DNA of 64,000 nt from Maricaulis sp. (GCF_030149425.1 NZ_JASBRQ010000068.1:1-64000), one strand, 5' to 3'; shown: positions 44,876 through 54,731, counted from the stretch's first letter. Made by a program: numbers and translations. Notes: generated by a model not told the origin, from the letters alone.

Positions 44876-46518
44876 TGTATCGCTATGACGAGCACGACAC
44901 GACCCTTGTACGCGAGCGTATCGAGGAATTTCGCGACCAGATCGAGCGCCGCATGGACGGCCGCCTGAGCGAAGCCGAGTTCAAGCCGCTGCGGTTGATG
45001 AATGGCGTCTATCTGCAGCTGCACGCCTATATGCTCCGCGTCGCCATCCCCTATGGCTCGCTGCGGGCAGAACAAATGCGCGTCCTGGCTCATCTCGCCC
45101 GCACCTATGATCGCGGCTATGGCCATTTCACCACGCGGCAGAACATCCAGTACAACTGGCCCGCCCTGACCGACATCCCGGCCATGCTGGAAGCGCTGGC
45201 CGATGTCGAGATGCACGCCATCCAGACCTCGGGCAATTGCATCCGCAATGTGACCGCCGACCCGTTTGCCGGGGCCGCACGCGACGAGCTCGAAGACAGC
45301 CGGCCGTGGGCTGAAATCATCCGCCAATGGTCCTCCCTGCATCCCGAATTCACCTTCCTGCCGCGCAAGTTCAAGATCGCAGTCAATGGTGCCGGTGAAG
45401 ATCGCGCCGGGATCCGGGTGCATGATATCGGCCTGCAGATCGTCGAGAATGCGCGCGGCCAGCTCGGTTTCGAAGTCTGGGTCGGCGGCGGCCAGGGCCG
45501 CACGCCACGCCTGGCCCGCAAGCTCAAGGACTTTCTCGAGCCGCAGGACTTGCTGAGCTATCTGACCGCCGCCCTGCGCGTCTACAACGCCCATGGACGG
45601 CGCGACAATCTCTACAAGGCGCGGATCAAGATTCTCGTCGATGCTCTCGGCATTGAAGGCTTTGCCGCCGAGGTCGAGGAAGAGTGGAGCTATATCCGCG
45701 ACGGGGATCTGAAACTGCCCGCCGGCGAGATCGCCCGTATCCGCAGTTTCTTTTCCCGCCCGGAATTGACTGGCCCCGCTCCGCTGCCGGAGGCCGGGCC
45801 GGCGGCTTTCCGGGCCTGGGTCGACACCAATATCCGCCCGCACCGGGTTGCGGGCCTGTCCAGCGCCGTGATTTCGCTCAAGCCGATTGGCGGCACGCCC
45901 GGCGACGCGACGGCTGAGCAAATGGACCTTATCGCCGAGCTCACCGAGCGCTACGGATTTGACGAAGTACGCGTTACGCCGGACCAGAACCTGGTCCTGC
46001 CGCATGTGCGCAATGAGGACCTTTTCCCGGTCTGGTCGGCCCTGCGCGAGGCCAGTCTGGCCACCGCCAATGCCGGTCTGGCGAGCGATATCGTCGCCTG
46101 CCCGGGGCTGGACTACTGCAATCTGGCCAATGCGCGATCCATCCCGGTGGCGCAGGCGATCAGCCAAACACTGGACGCGGAAGGCCTGGCCCAGGCCGCC
46201 GGCGAGGTAACGATCAAGATTTCCGGCTGCATCAATGCCTGCGGCCATCACCATGTCGCGCATATCGGCGTGCTTGGCGTCGATAAGCGGGGTGAGGAAT
46301 TCTACCAGATCACCCTGGGCGGCGCCTTCGGCGAAGATGCCGCGATCGGCGAGATTGTCGGCAAGGGCCTGGCCGCCGACGACGTCCCGCCCGCCATTGC
46401 CCGCATCCTGCGCGCCTATCTCGATTTCCGCGATGAGGATGAACGCTTCATCGACACCCTGCGCCGCCTTGGGAGCGACGCCTTCAAGGAGGCTATCTAT
46501 GCTGACCTCGCAGCTTGA
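44875..46518 (+). CDS. cysI: Sulfite reductase hemoprotein (siroheme, nitrite/sulfite reductase family)
   Basis: A 547-residue siroheme [4Fe-4S] enzyme from ATG 44875; a longer frame starting at 44806 is out of operon context. Siroheme contact residues appear in RTYDRGYGHFTTRQNIQ and QTSGNCIRNVTADP. The four cluster cysteines are in CPGLDYC (five residues between) and CINAC (three between), with GHHH following. It reduces sulfite to sulfide. No flavoprotein CysJ is present; the ferredoxin-NADP reductase gene at 48.7 kb may feed it through ferredoxin. Confidence 0.94.
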   Translation: MYRYDEHDTTLVRERIEEFRDQIERRMDGRLSEAEFKPLRLMNGVYLQLHAYMLRVAIPYGSLRAEQMRVLAHLARTYDRGYGHFTTRQNIQYNWPALTDIPAMLEALADVEMHAIQTSGNCIRNVTADPFAGAARDELEDSRPWAEIIRQWSSLHPEFTFLPRKFKIAVNGAGEDRAGIRVHDIGLQIVENARGQLGFEVWVGGGQGRTPRLARKLKDFLEPQDLLSYLTAALRVYNAHGRRDNLYKARIKILVDALGIEGFAAEVEEEWSYIRDGDLKLPAGEIARIRSFFSRPELTGPAPLPEAGPAAFRAWVDTNIRPHRVAGLSSAVISLKPIGGTPGDATAEQMDLIAELTERYGFDEVRVTPDQNLVLPHVRNEDLFPVWSALREASLATANAGLASDIVACPGLDYCNLANARSIPVAQAISQTLDAEGLAQAAGEVTIKISGCINACGHHHVAHIGVLGVDKRGEEFYQITLGGAFGEDAAIGEIVGKGLAADDVPPAIARILRAYLDFRDEDERFIDTLRRLGSDAFKEAIYADLAA

Positions 46519-47602
46519 TCACGCGACCCGCACCGAGACCAGCGCCCAGCTGGAAAGCGGCGGCGGCCAGATTGTTGAACTGCCCGGCGAAAGCGATTGG
46601 CGTGAAGCCCGCGATGCGATCGCCGGTGCAGTCCAAGTCGATATCCGCTTCGGCAAATTCAATGATGGCCGCGGCTTCACCCTGGCGGCGCATCTGCGCG
46701 AACGGGCGGGCTATAAGGGGCATTTGCGCGCGGTCGGTGCGCTGATCCCGGACCAGGCGCAATTTCTCAAGCGTGTCGGCTTTGATGCCGTCTCGCCGGA
46801 CCGCACCGATCTCGCCGCCGACTGGGCCCGGGCCGAAGCCCGCTTCTCGGTGGTCTACCAGCCCGCCGTGCGCGGCCCTCTTGCCGTGCCGGCAAAACGT
46901 ATCGAAAGCGGTGCGGATCTCGCCGTGCTCAACGCGCGCTATGGCGAGGCCGATGCCCTCGACATTTTGCGTGACGCGGTCACTCGCACCTGGCGCGGGC
47001 GTATTGCGCTCCTGTCCTCCTTCGGTGCGGAAGCCGCGGTGAGCCTGCACCTGCTCTCCCGCATCGCCCCGGCCACGCCAGTGCTGTTTCTCGATACCGG
47101 ACGGCTGTTTGCGCAGACCGAGCAATATCAGCGCGAACTGACACAAAAGCTCGGCCTGACCAATATCCGCATCCTCAAACCCCAGGCGAGCGATGTCGCG
47201 CGGGAAGATGTTGACGGCAAGCTGTGGAGCCGCGACAGCGATGCCTGCTGCGCGATGCGCAAGGTACGGCCGCTGGACGGGGTGATCGGGGATTACGACG
47301 CGCTGATTACCGGTCGCAAACGCTTCCATGGCGGTGAGCGGATGAAGCTGCCCGCGGTGGAACGCGTCAACGGCACGATGCGCGTCAACCCGCTGGCGCG
47401 CTGGTCCGCCGAGGAAGTCCAGGCCTATTTCCGGCGCTACGATTTGCCGCGACACCCGTTGACCGATATGGGCTATGCCTCAATCGGCTGCTGGACCTGC
47501 ACCGCACCGGCTCACAGCGATGATGTGCGCTCGGGACGCTGGGCCGGGCAGGACAAGTCCGAGTGCGGCATTCATCGCCCGCTTCCGGTAGCCGCCGAAT
47601 AG
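46499..47602 (+). CDS. cysH: DUF934 - adenylyl-sulfate reductase fusion
   Basis: A 367-residue protein from ATG 46499, six bases after AGGAGG and overlapping cysI by 20 bases. Residues about 20-130 match DUF934 (VDIRFGKFNDGRGFTLA, GYKGHLRAVGALIPDQ, FDAVSP). Residues about 150-367 are CysH: LLSSFGAEAAVSLH (modified PP-loop), LDTGRLFAQT, CCAMRKVRPL, CWTCTAP and the catalytic ECGIH. The CC/CXXC quartet binds [4Fe-4S] and marks reduction of APS rather than PAPS. DUF934 is normally a separate gene just before cysH, so the fusion is notable. Confidence 0.92.
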   Translation: MLTSQLDHATRTETSAQLESGGGQIVELPGESDWREARDAIAGAVQVDIRFGKFNDGRGFTLAAHLRERAGYKGHLRAVGALIPDQAQFLKRVGFDAVSPDRTDLAADWARAEARFSVVYQPAVRGPLAVPAKRIESGADLAVLNARYGEADALDILRDAVTRTWRGRIALLSSFGAEAAVSLHLLSRIAPATPVLFLDTGRLFAQTEQYQRELTQKLGLTNIRILKPQASDVAREDVDGKLWSRDSDACCAMRKVRPLDGVIGDYDALITGRKRFHGGERMKLPAVERVNGTMRVNPLARWSAEEVQAYFRRYDLPRHPLTDMGYASIGCWTCTAPAHSDDVRSGRWAGQDKSECGIHRPLPVAAE

Positions 47603-47632
47603 CGCATCCGCGCCAGGCAAAAGGAAAACCAG

Positions 47633-48655
47633 GTGTCCTACGCTCACGTCTTGGACCTGATCGGCAATACGCCGCTGATCCGGCTCGACGGCCCGTCCGA
47701 TGCGACCGGTTGCGAGATTCTCGGCAAGGCTGAATTCCTCAACCCGGGCGGTTCGATCAAGGACCGCGCCGCCCTCAATATCGTGCGCGAAGCCGCAGCG
47801 GACGGCACGCTGAAGCCGGGCGGGGCCATTGTTGAAGGCACGGCCGGCAATACCGGAATCGGCCTGGCCCTGGTCGGCGCTGCGCTGGGCTATCCCGTCA
47901 CCATCGTCATGCCGCGCACCCAGTCGGAAGAGAAGAAGTCGGCCGTGCGCTCTTTCGGAGCGCGCCTGATCGAGGTCGACGCGGCACCCTTCTCCAGCCC
48001 CAACCATTTCGTGCACTATTCCAAACGCCTGGCCGAGGAGCTCAATGAGAGCCACCCGTCCGGTGCGATCTGGGCCAATCAGTTCGACAATCTCGCCAAT
48101 CGCCGGGCGCACGAGAAAACGACCGCGCCGGAAATCTGGGAACAGACCGGCGGCCGGGTCGATGCCTTCATCTCCGCCGTCGGCAGTGGCGGCACGCTGA
48201 CCGGTGTCGCCGCGGGCCTGCATCGCCACAACCCGGACATCAAGATCGCCCTGGCCGATCCGGCGGGGGCCGCGCTGCACAGCTATTTCACCACCGGCGA
48301 GCTCAAGGGTGAGGGATCATCCATCACCGAGGGCATCGGCGTCGGCCGCATCACCGGCAATCTGGAAGGCCTTACGGTCGACCATGCCTACCGTATCGAA
48401 GACAAGGAAATGCTGCCGGTCCTGTATGATCTGATCGAGCATGAAGGCCTGTCGCTGGGCGGTTCGGCGGGTATCAATGTCGCCGGAGCCATCCGCCTGG
48501 CCCGCGATATCGGCCCGGGCAAAACCATCGTCACCATGCTGTGTGACCCCGGCGCACGCTATGCCGCCAAACTGTTCAATCCTGAATTCCTCATGAGCCG
48601 GGGCTTGCCCGTGCCGCCCTGGACGCTTAACGAAGCGCCGCGGACCCATGCCTAG
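47633..48655 (+). CDS. cysK: Cysteine synthase (O-acetylserine sulfhydrylase)
   Basis: A 340-residue PLP enzyme starting at GTG 47633 after AAGGAAAA. The lysine is in NPGGSIKDRAA, the acetylserine loop is EGTAGNTGIG, and the phosphate-binding glycine loop is GSGGTLTG. It joins sulfide from CysI with O-acetylserine. The last ~40 residues extend beyond the usual OASS end (FNPEFLMSRGLPVPPW), a version common in alphaproteobacteria. It follows cysH by 30 bases. Confidence 0.94.
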   Translation: MSYAHVLDLIGNTPLIRLDGPSDATGCEILGKAEFLNPGGSIKDRAALNIVREAAADGTLKPGGAIVEGTAGNTGIGLALVGAALGYPVTIVMPRTQSEEKKSAVRSFGARLIEVDAAPFSSPNHFVHYSKRLAEELNESHPSGAIWANQFDNLANRRAHEKTTAPEIWEQTGGRVDAFISAVGSGGTLTGVAAGLHRHNPDIKIALADPAGAALHSYFTTGELKGEGSSITEGIGVGRITGNLEGLTVDHAYRIEDKEMLPVLYDLIEHEGLSLGGSAGINVAGAIRLARDIGPGKTIVTMLCDPGARYAAKLFNPEFLMSRGLPVPPWTLNEAPRTHA

Positions 48656-48685
48656 GCATGAGCCCTTCTGTACGAGACCGATGAA

Positions 48686-49519
48686 ATGAATGTCATGACA
48701 ACACCGCCTGCTCGCGAAAAGAACAAGATCTCGGCCAAGCCCGGCCCCTACACGATCGAGACCGTGCTTGAGGTCAAGCACTATACCGACCGTCTGTTCT
48801 ATTTCCGCATCACCCGGCCTTCGAGCTTTCGGTTCCGCTCCGGTGAGTTCGTCATGATCGGTTTGCCCAAGGAAGACGGCAAACCGCTCTTGCGCGCCTA
48901 TTCCGTCGCCAGCCCGTTCTGGGATGAGGCACTCGACTTCTATTCCATCAAGGTGCCGGACGGCCCGCTGACCTCGCGTCTGCAACACATCCAGCCGGGC
49001 GATGAAGTGCTTCTGGGCAAGAAGCCGACCGGCACGCTGGTGCTCGACGCGCTGAAGCCGGGCAAGCGGCTCTACCTCGTCTCCACCGGCACCGGTATCG
49101 CACCCTTTGCCAGCCTGGTGCGTGATCCGGAGACCTATGAGAAATTCGAGCAGGTCATTCTCACCCATACCTGCCGCGAGGCTGCCGAACTGGCCTATGG
49201 CCATGAGCTGGTTGAAGCCACCAAGCAGGATGAGCTGATCGGCGAAATGGCCCGGGACAAGCTCGTTCACTTCACCTCGGTCACGCGCGAGGACGGTCCG
49301 GTCAAAGGCCGGGTCACCGACATGATCAATTCCGGCGAGCTGTTTGACCATCTCGGCGTGCCGGCGCTCGATCCCGAGGTGGACCGGGTGATGATCTGCG
49401 GCTCTGAAGGCCTGCTCAAGGACACCCGCCAGATCTGTATCGACCGCGGCTTCGTCGAGGGCTCCAATGCAGCCCCGGCCGACTTCGTCGTCGAGAAGGC
49501 CTTCGTCGCAACCGACTGA
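48686..49519 (+). CDS. fpr: Ferredoxin-NADP reductase
   Basis: A 277-residue flavoprotein. FAD motif LLRAYSVASP; pyridine-nucleotide motif STGTGIAPFASLVRDPE; C-terminal CGSEGLLKD and EKAFVATD fit Fpr of alphaproteobacteria. It starts at ATG 48686, 30 bases past cysK, so it likely closes the sulfur operon and passes NADPH electrons to a ferredoxin for CysI and CysH. A separate oxidative-stress role is known for Fpr in other bacteria. An extra N-terminal ~18 residues precede the fold. Confidence 0.92.
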   Translation: MNVMTTPPAREKNKISAKPGPYTIETVLEVKHYTDRLFYFRITRPSSFRFRSGEFVMIGLPKEDGKPLLRAYSVASPFWDEALDFYSIKVPDGPLTSRLQHIQPGDEVLLGKKPTGTLVLDALKPGKRLYLVSTGTGIAPFASLVRDPETYEKFEQVILTHTCREAAELAYGHELVEATKQDELIGEMARDKLVHFTSVTREDGPVKGRVTDMINSGELFDHLGVPALDPEVDRVMICGSEGLLKDTRQICIDRGFVEGSNAAPADFVVEKAFVATD

Positions 49520-49522
49520 CGG

Positions 49523-50290
49523 TTAGGCGGCGTCCTGCTCGAACCGGTCCCTCAGGGCGGTAAAATAGCTCCGTCCGACCGGGACCCGGTCGCCGCTTTT
49601 CATTGTCACCGCGCGTCGTCCCGCAATGGACTCGATCTGCTCGATCTTGCCCAGATTGACGAAGTGCGACTTATGCACCCGCACCACCGCGCTCCCCGCC
49701 ATGGCTTCCTCCAGGGAAGCCATGGTTTCACGCACCATCACAGCGCGGTCCGGGGTATAGATATGGACATAGTCGCGGCACGCCTCGATCCGCTCGACGG
49801 CGTCGAGCGGGATGCGGATGCGGCGGCCGTCGACCCGGGCCCAGTACACTTGCTCCACTTCCGGCGGCGGCGCTTCACTCTGACGCGACAGCACACTGGC
49901 CGCCTGCGACACGGCCGCGATCACCGGTGATAACACCAGGCGCTCACGCGCCTTGCCCAGGGCCCGGGCCAGGCGCTCGGCATTGACCGGCTTGAGCAGA
50001 TAGTCAGCAGCGTCCACCTCGTAGGAATCGACGGCATATTCCGGGTAAGCGGTGATGAATATGATCTGCGTTTGGAAACTGCGGCGCAGTTCTTGCGCCA
50101 GTTCGATACCGTTCTCACCGGGCATTTCGACATCGAGAAGCAGGACATCCGGGCGCCGCGACCGGGCCAGGTTCAGCGCCACTGCAGTACTCGAGGCCCG
50201 GCAGACCAAAGTGACATCCTCAAAACCTTCCAGCAGTTTTTCAATACCGGCAACCGCAAGGGGTTCGTCATCAACGATCATGACACGCAT
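49523..50290 (-). CDS. LytTR-type response regulator
   Basis: A 255-residue regulator. Receiver domain: VDDEP, phospho-acceptor Asp53 in LLLDVEMPGENG, Thr80, Lys100 in YLLKPV. A LytTR DNA-binding domain spans about 145-250 (RIRIPLDAVERIEACRDYVH, VRVHKSHFVNLGKIEQIE). It overlaps the kinase gene upstream by one base. It likely controls the divergent TonB receptor at 51.6 kb. Confidence 0.93.
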   Translation of the reverse strand: MRVMIVDDEPLAVAGIEKLLEGFEDVTLVCRASSTAVALNLARSRRPDVLLLDVEMPGENGIELAQELRRSFQTQIIFITAYPEYAVDSYEVDAADYLLKPVNAERLARALGKARERLVLSPVIAAVSQAASVLSRQSEAPPPEVEQVYWARVDGRRIRIPLDAVERIEACRDYVHIYTPDRAVMVRETMASLEEAMAGSAVVRVHKSHFVNLGKIEQIESIAGRRAVTMKSGDRVPVGRSYFTALRDRFEQDAA

Positions 50291-51363
50291 CAGCAGCCCT
50301 CCACAGGACGGGGTAATCGAAGGTGGGCGTCATAGCTGCCATCCGGATCATAGCCGGCGGACAGGGCAGCCGTACCGGCGAAGAGGATTTCGACCCGCTT
50401 GCGCAAATTGGCCAGACCTGTGCCGCTGATCACGTCGCGCACGCCGCTGTCAGGCACTGAGGCGGGAACGGAATTCCGGACCCCGACCTCAAGATCCCCA
50501 CTCTCGGTCCGGCGGGCATAAATCGAGGCCTCGACCCGGTCATCGGTCCGGGCGACTGTGTGTTTGACAACATTCTCCACAAAGCCTTGCAAGGCATGAC
50601 CCGGGATCGGGGTATCAAGCAGCTTGGGGTCGATTTGCCAGTCCACCACGAGCCGGTCGGGATAGCGCAAGCCTTCAATGGTCAGATACATCTCGGCCAG
50701 CTCAACCTCTTCGGCCAGCGTCACCAAGGCACCGTCGCGGGCTTTCAGGTTTTGCCGCAGCATGTCACCGAGCAGGACGACTGCCCGATGCGCATCCTGC
50801 TTTCGGTCGAGCAGGATCAGGGACGCCACCGAATTCAGCACATTGAACAGGAAATGCGGGTTGATCTGATTTTCCAACGCCTTCAGCTGGGCTCGGGCCA
50901 TCGCGCTCTCAAGCGCGTAAGCGCGCTTGTCGGCTTCGACACGGCGTTGATGGATATCAACTGAATAGACGATGGCCGACCACAGGCCGTACATCCACGC
51001 CGACGCCATGATGATATTGGTCAGGAAGGCCCTGAGATAATTATAGAAAGTCGGGTTGGGCCGCATATTGCCCGTGAGCGAGACCAAGGCGGTATCGATG
51101 CTCGACCCGGCAAGGATTATGGCGATCACATAGAGCACCGTGCGGGACTGAAAGAACGGCTTGCCGCTTGTGATGGCCGGGTAGAGCGCTTGGGTGAGCA
51201 CAAACCCGATCAGAGCATTACCCAGATAATATTGCCACTGAGACGGAGAAACCGAACCACCGTTTAAGCGAGCAAAGAACCATATTGTTCCAACATGGAA
51301 GATCGCGATCGAAACATAGATCGCGATACTCATCCATCTCAAGCGAGATATTTCTACTTTCAT
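50290..51363 (-). CDS. LytS/YehU-type sensor histidine kinase
   Basis: A 357-residue membrane kinase. Four or more hydrophobic segments lie in residues about 10-135 (IAIYVSIAIFHVGTIWFFA; LGNALIGFVLTQALYPA; TVLYVIAIILAGSSI; FLTNIIMASAWMYGLWSAIV). The His_kinase motif ALENQINPHFLFNVLNS has His170. The ATPase part includes PIPGHALQGFVENVVKHTV (N box) and GTGLANLRKRVEILF (G box). There is no obvious extracellular sensor domain, so the signal is probably sensed in the membrane. Paired by a one-base overlap with the LytTR regulator. Confidence 0.92.
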   Translation of the reverse strand: MKVEISRLRWMSIAIYVSIAIFHVGTIWFFARLNGGSVSPSQWQYYLGNALIGFVLTQALYPAITSGKPFFQSRTVLYVIAIILAGSSIDTALVSLTGNMRPNPTFYNYLRAFLTNIIMASAWMYGLWSAIVYSVDIHQRRVEADKRAYALESAMARAQLKALENQINPHFLFNVLNSVASLILLDRKQDAHRAVVLLGDMLRQNLKARDGALVTLAEEVELAEMYLTIEGLRYPDRLVVDWQIDPKLLDTPIPGHALQGFVENVVKHTVARTDDRVEASIYARRTESGDLEVGVRNSVPASVPDSGVRDVISGTGLANLRKRVEILFAGTAALSAGYDPDGSYDAHLRLPRPVEGC

Positions 51364-51469
51364 CGACCAACTCAGACTTTTTGACCGGCATTATTTTATC
51401 TGCCTGCCCGAGCACTTTCCCCGTCATTGAACGAGAATTCCCGCCGCTGGTCGATTTAATCTTCCGTAA

Positions 51470-51497
51470 GTCGCGCAAATTGCGCCGTTTGTCGCGC
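51470..51497 (+). promoter_or_regulatory. Direct repeat upstream of TonB receptor, possible LytTR site
   Basis: GTCGCGC occurs at 51470-51476 and 51491-51497, exactly 21 bases apart (two helical turns), the geometry used by LytTR dimers. It is about 125 bases upstream of the receptor start. GC-rich sequence makes chance repeats likely. Confidence 0.35.
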
Positions 51498-51622
51498 GCC
51501 CGGCTCCCGCCGGATTTTCCCTGCCCTAGGCGTGCTCGCCTGGCCTGTCCGCAGAGACAGCCGGATCTCGAAAGAGGGGATGCCGGCCCTGACCGGCGCA
51601 ATGCACCAAGTAGGGGAACTAC

Positions 51623-54600
51623 ATGACGTACAGTAACAAAGCGCATCTCTTGCGCTCCTCGATTCTGGCTGGCGTGATTGCAGCAGGCTTTGTCGCAGCT
51701 GCACCCGCAGCGCTAACCGGCGCAGCCGCACACGCCCAGGATTACACCACCGGCGCCATCACCGGCACGGTCGTCGATGCCAACGGCGATGCGGTTGCAG
51801 GCGCCGACGTCGCGATCCGTTCAGTCGCGCAGGGCTTCAGTCGCTCAACCACCTCCGCGGCGGATGGCGACATCCGCTTCGGCCTGCTCCCGCAAGGTGA
51901 ATATGAAGTTGTCGTCTCAGCGCCCGGCTTCCGCTCGACGGAGTCCGTCGTTTCTGTCCGGGCCGGCTCGGAGTCGGCGTATCGCTTCGACCTGGTCGGT
52001 GCCTCGGAAGTCATCACCGTGACCGGAACTGCGACCCAGGTGCTCGATTTCGCCCAGACCACAACCGGGCTTGATCTCGACATTGACGAGGTTCTCGAGA
52101 CCCTGCCGATCAACCGCAACATCACCGCCGTGTCGCGCCTGGCACCAACGGTGACCCGGGGCGATGCCGATTTCGGCAACCTGGCCAATATCGGTGGCGC
52201 TTCAGTGGCGGAAAACGCCTTCTACGTGAACGGCCTCAACATCACCAATCTGGACAATTTCCTCGGAGCCGCTCTCGTGCCCTTCGAGTTCTACCAGTCG
52301 GTCGAGGTCAAGAATGGTGGCATCCCGGCCGAATATGGCCGCTCACCGGGCGGTATCATCAACGCAGTCACCGAGTCCGGTACCAATGAGTGGACGTTCG
52401 AGGTTCACGCCAATTACGCGCCGGACGCACTGCGGGCGGACGAGACCGATATTGTCACCGAAGGCACCCGGACCCAGGGCGACCTGTTTGAGCGGGAAAG
52501 CAGCTCGCTGATCCTGGAAGGCGGCGGCCCCATCATTCGCGACCGTCTCTTCGTCTACGGGCTGACGGAATTCCGCGATTCAACCCGGACCACGAACAAC
52601 GCCGCAGCAGGGCTTTGGACCGAATATGAAAGTGACGACCCCTTCTATGGGGTCAAGGTTGATGGCTACATCACCGACGACCACCGTCTGGAATTCACCT
52701 GGTGGGACACGACACGTGAAACCAATGTCAATATTTTCGACTTTGATGCCACGACCGGCGATGTCTCCAGCGCCCCGAATTCGAACCTGCTCCAGACCCG
52801 GGGCGGTGAAGCCTATGTCGCGCGCTATACCGGCAATATCAATGACTGGCTGACCCTGTCGGCGGCCTATGGCGAAGTCGATGAGAGCTATCTCGATATC
52901 TCCGGTGACACCTCGACGCCCTATATCGTCAACGTCTCCGGCACCACGATCGGCGGTGTCGCATCCGGGGGCCTGTTGGGCACCCAAAGCGTGGTCAACG
53001 ACACCTCGGAGTATGAAACCAGCCGCACCTTCTTCCGGGCGGATGCAGATTTGTATTTCGACTTCCTCGGCGAACACCATTTGCGCATCGGCTTCGAGCG
53101 CGAGGAGACCTTCCTCGCCCGCAATACCCAGCGTAATGGCGGCTATGCCATCGTCTATCGCCAGGGCAGCGCATCGAACTCGCTCGGCGTTCCGGCCGGT
53201 ACCACCTATGCGGAGTTCAATGTGTTCACCACGGGGGGCGCCTTCGAAGGGGAGAATGACGCCCTCTACATCCAGGATTCCTGGGATGTGTCCGATCGCT
53301 TGAACCTGCAATTGGGCCTGCGCAGCGACAGCTTCCTGCAGCTCAATGCGGCCGGTGATCCGCTCGTCGACCAGCCGGACAATCTGGCCGCTCGTCTGGG
53401 CTTCAACTACGACCCGACCGGTGAAGGACGCCAGCGCTTCTTTGGCTCCTATGGCCGTAACTACTTCCCCATCGCCGCCAACACCGCCTTCCGCGGCGGC
53501 GCGTCGGAACTGGCCTATCGGGAATACTGGCTGTTCAGCGGTGTCGATGCCGGCGGCAATCCGTTGCTAACAACCCAGATCACCGAGGCCACCAACCCGA
53601 CCGGCACCTTTGCCATCTGTCCGGCCGGCGTATTCGGGTCAGCCGGCACGCGCGGCTGTGCCGTGACCGGTGATGGCGAAGCTAATCCGGCCGAGACCTT
53701 CGCCTCGCTCAATGTCGAAACCGGTTATGCCGACGAGTACATCCTGGGTTATGAGCACACCTTCGATGATCTCTGGTCGGCGCAGGCCATCTTCCGCTAT
53801 CGCGAACTGCTGCAGGCGGCCGAGGATATTTCCATCGACTTCGGCGTACAGGCCTATTGTGCGGCCAATGGCCTGGAAATGACCAATGCGGCCGGCACCG
53901 GTTGCGCCGACGTCTATAGCGGTTTCCACCAGTATCTTCTGTCCAATCCGGGCAGCTCGGTGGAAGCGATCCTGATTGATCCGCTATCGGATGGAACAAC
54001 CCGCCTGACCCTGTCGGCAGACGGGCTCGGCTATCCCGATCCGGAGCGCAAATTCATGGCGCTGGAACTCAACTTCACGCGCCAGTTTGACGGCCTCTGG
54101 GGGCTGCGCGGCTCCTATGTCCTGTCCGAGGCGATCGGTAATTACGGCGGTTTCGTCAATGCCGATCTCGGTCAGGATGATGCCGGTGTGACCCAGGATT
54201 TCGACAATCCGGGGATCATGGACGGCGCGCGGGGTCTTCTGCCCTCCCACCGGGCACACCAGTTCAAACTCTTCGGCTCCTATCAGGCGACCGAAGATCT
54301 GCTGGTGGGCTTCAATGCCGAGCTGACCTCGCCGCGCCGCTTCGGCTGTCTCGGCAACCACCCGACCGAAGGTCAGCGCTTCGATGCCTCCGTGTATGAA
54401 TCGCTGAACGCCTTCTACGGCCCGGCCTCCTGGTTCTGCCAGGGCGAGTCGACGCCTCGCGGTTCTCAATTCTCTTCCGACTGGGAGAAGAATTTCGATG
54501 TCTCGCTGCGTTACTCGGTCGATACGCCGCTGGCCCAGGACATGGTCCTGCGGGCGGATATCTTCAACCTGTTCAACTTCCAGTCCGTTGTCGATGCCGA

Positions 54601-54706
54601 GGAGACGGGTGACCGCAGCGATGGCAATCCGGATCCGGATTACCAGCTGCCGACGCAATACCAGACGCCTCGCTTCGTTCGTCTGGGCTTCGATCTGCGC
54701 TTCTAA
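51623..54706 (+). CDS. TonB-dependent receptor with carboxypeptidase-regulatory domain
   Basis: A 1027-residue outer-membrane receptor: signal peptide (ILAGVIAAGFVAAAPAALTG), CarboxypepD_reg domain (GAITGTVVDANGDAVAGADV), plug (LPINRNITAVSRLAPTVTRG; FYVNGLNITNL; VKNGGIPAEYGRSPGGIINA) and a barrel that ends in FVRLGFDLRF. ATG 51623 follows AGTAGGGGAA. It faces a LytS/LytTR system across 259 bases, so substrate-dependent control is plausible. It carries several Cys pairs in the loops (about residues 664-676 and 748-762), which may form disulfides. Followed by a strong terminator. Confidence 0.93.
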   Translation: MTYSNKAHLLRSSILAGVIAAGFVAAAPAALTGAAAHAQDYTTGAITGTVVDANGDAVAGADVAIRSVAQGFSRSTTSAADGDIRFGLLPQGEYEVVVSAPGFRSTESVVSVRAGSESAYRFDLVGASEVITVTGTATQVLDFAQTTTGLDLDIDEVLETLPINRNITAVSRLAPTVTRGDADFGNLANIGGASVAENAFYVNGLNITNLDNFLGAALVPFEFYQSVEVKNGGIPAEYGRSPGGIINAVTESGTNEWTFEVHANYAPDALRADETDIVTEGTRTQGDLFERESSSLILEGGGPIIRDRLFVYGLTEFRDSTRTTNNAAAGLWTEYESDDPFYGVKVDGYITDDHRLEFTWWDTTRETNVNIFDFDATTGDVSSAPNSNLLQTRGGEAYVARYTGNINDWLTLSAAYGEVDESYLDISGDTSTPYIVNVSGTTIGGVASGGLLGTQSVVNDTSEYETSRTFFRADADLYFDFLGEHHLRIGFEREETFLARNTQRNGGYAIVYRQGSASNSLGVPAGTTYAEFNVFTTGGAFEGENDALYIQDSWDVSDRLNLQLGLRSDSFLQLNAAGDPLVDQPDNLAARLGFNYDPTGEGRQRFFGSYGRNYFPIAANTAFRGGASELAYREYWLFSGVDAGGNPLLTTQITEATNPTGTFAICPAGVFGSAGTRGCAVTGDGEANPAETFASLNVETGYADEYILGYEHTFDDLWSAQAIFRYRELLQAAEDISIDFGVQAYCAANGLEMTNAAGTGCADVYSGFHQYLLSNPGSSVEAILIDPLSDGTTRLTLSADGLGYPDPERKFMALELNFTRQFDGLWGLRGSYVLSEAIGNYGGFVNADLGQDDAGVTQDFDNPGIMDGARGLLPSHRAHQFKLFGSYQATEDLLVGFNAELTSPRRFGCLGNHPTEGQRFDASVYESLNAFYGPASWFCQGESTPRGSQFSSDWEKNFDVSLRYSVDTPLAQDMVLRADIFNLFNFQSVVDAEETGDRSDGNPDPDYQLPTQYQTPRFVRLGFDLRF

Positions 54707-54731
54707 GTCCTGGCCGCAGATTGCAGGGGGG

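Noticed and set aside
46235-46498. Upstream extension of the DUF934-CysH frame
   Set aside because: It lies wholly inside cysI in another frame; the AGGAGG-preceded ATG at 46499 fits better.
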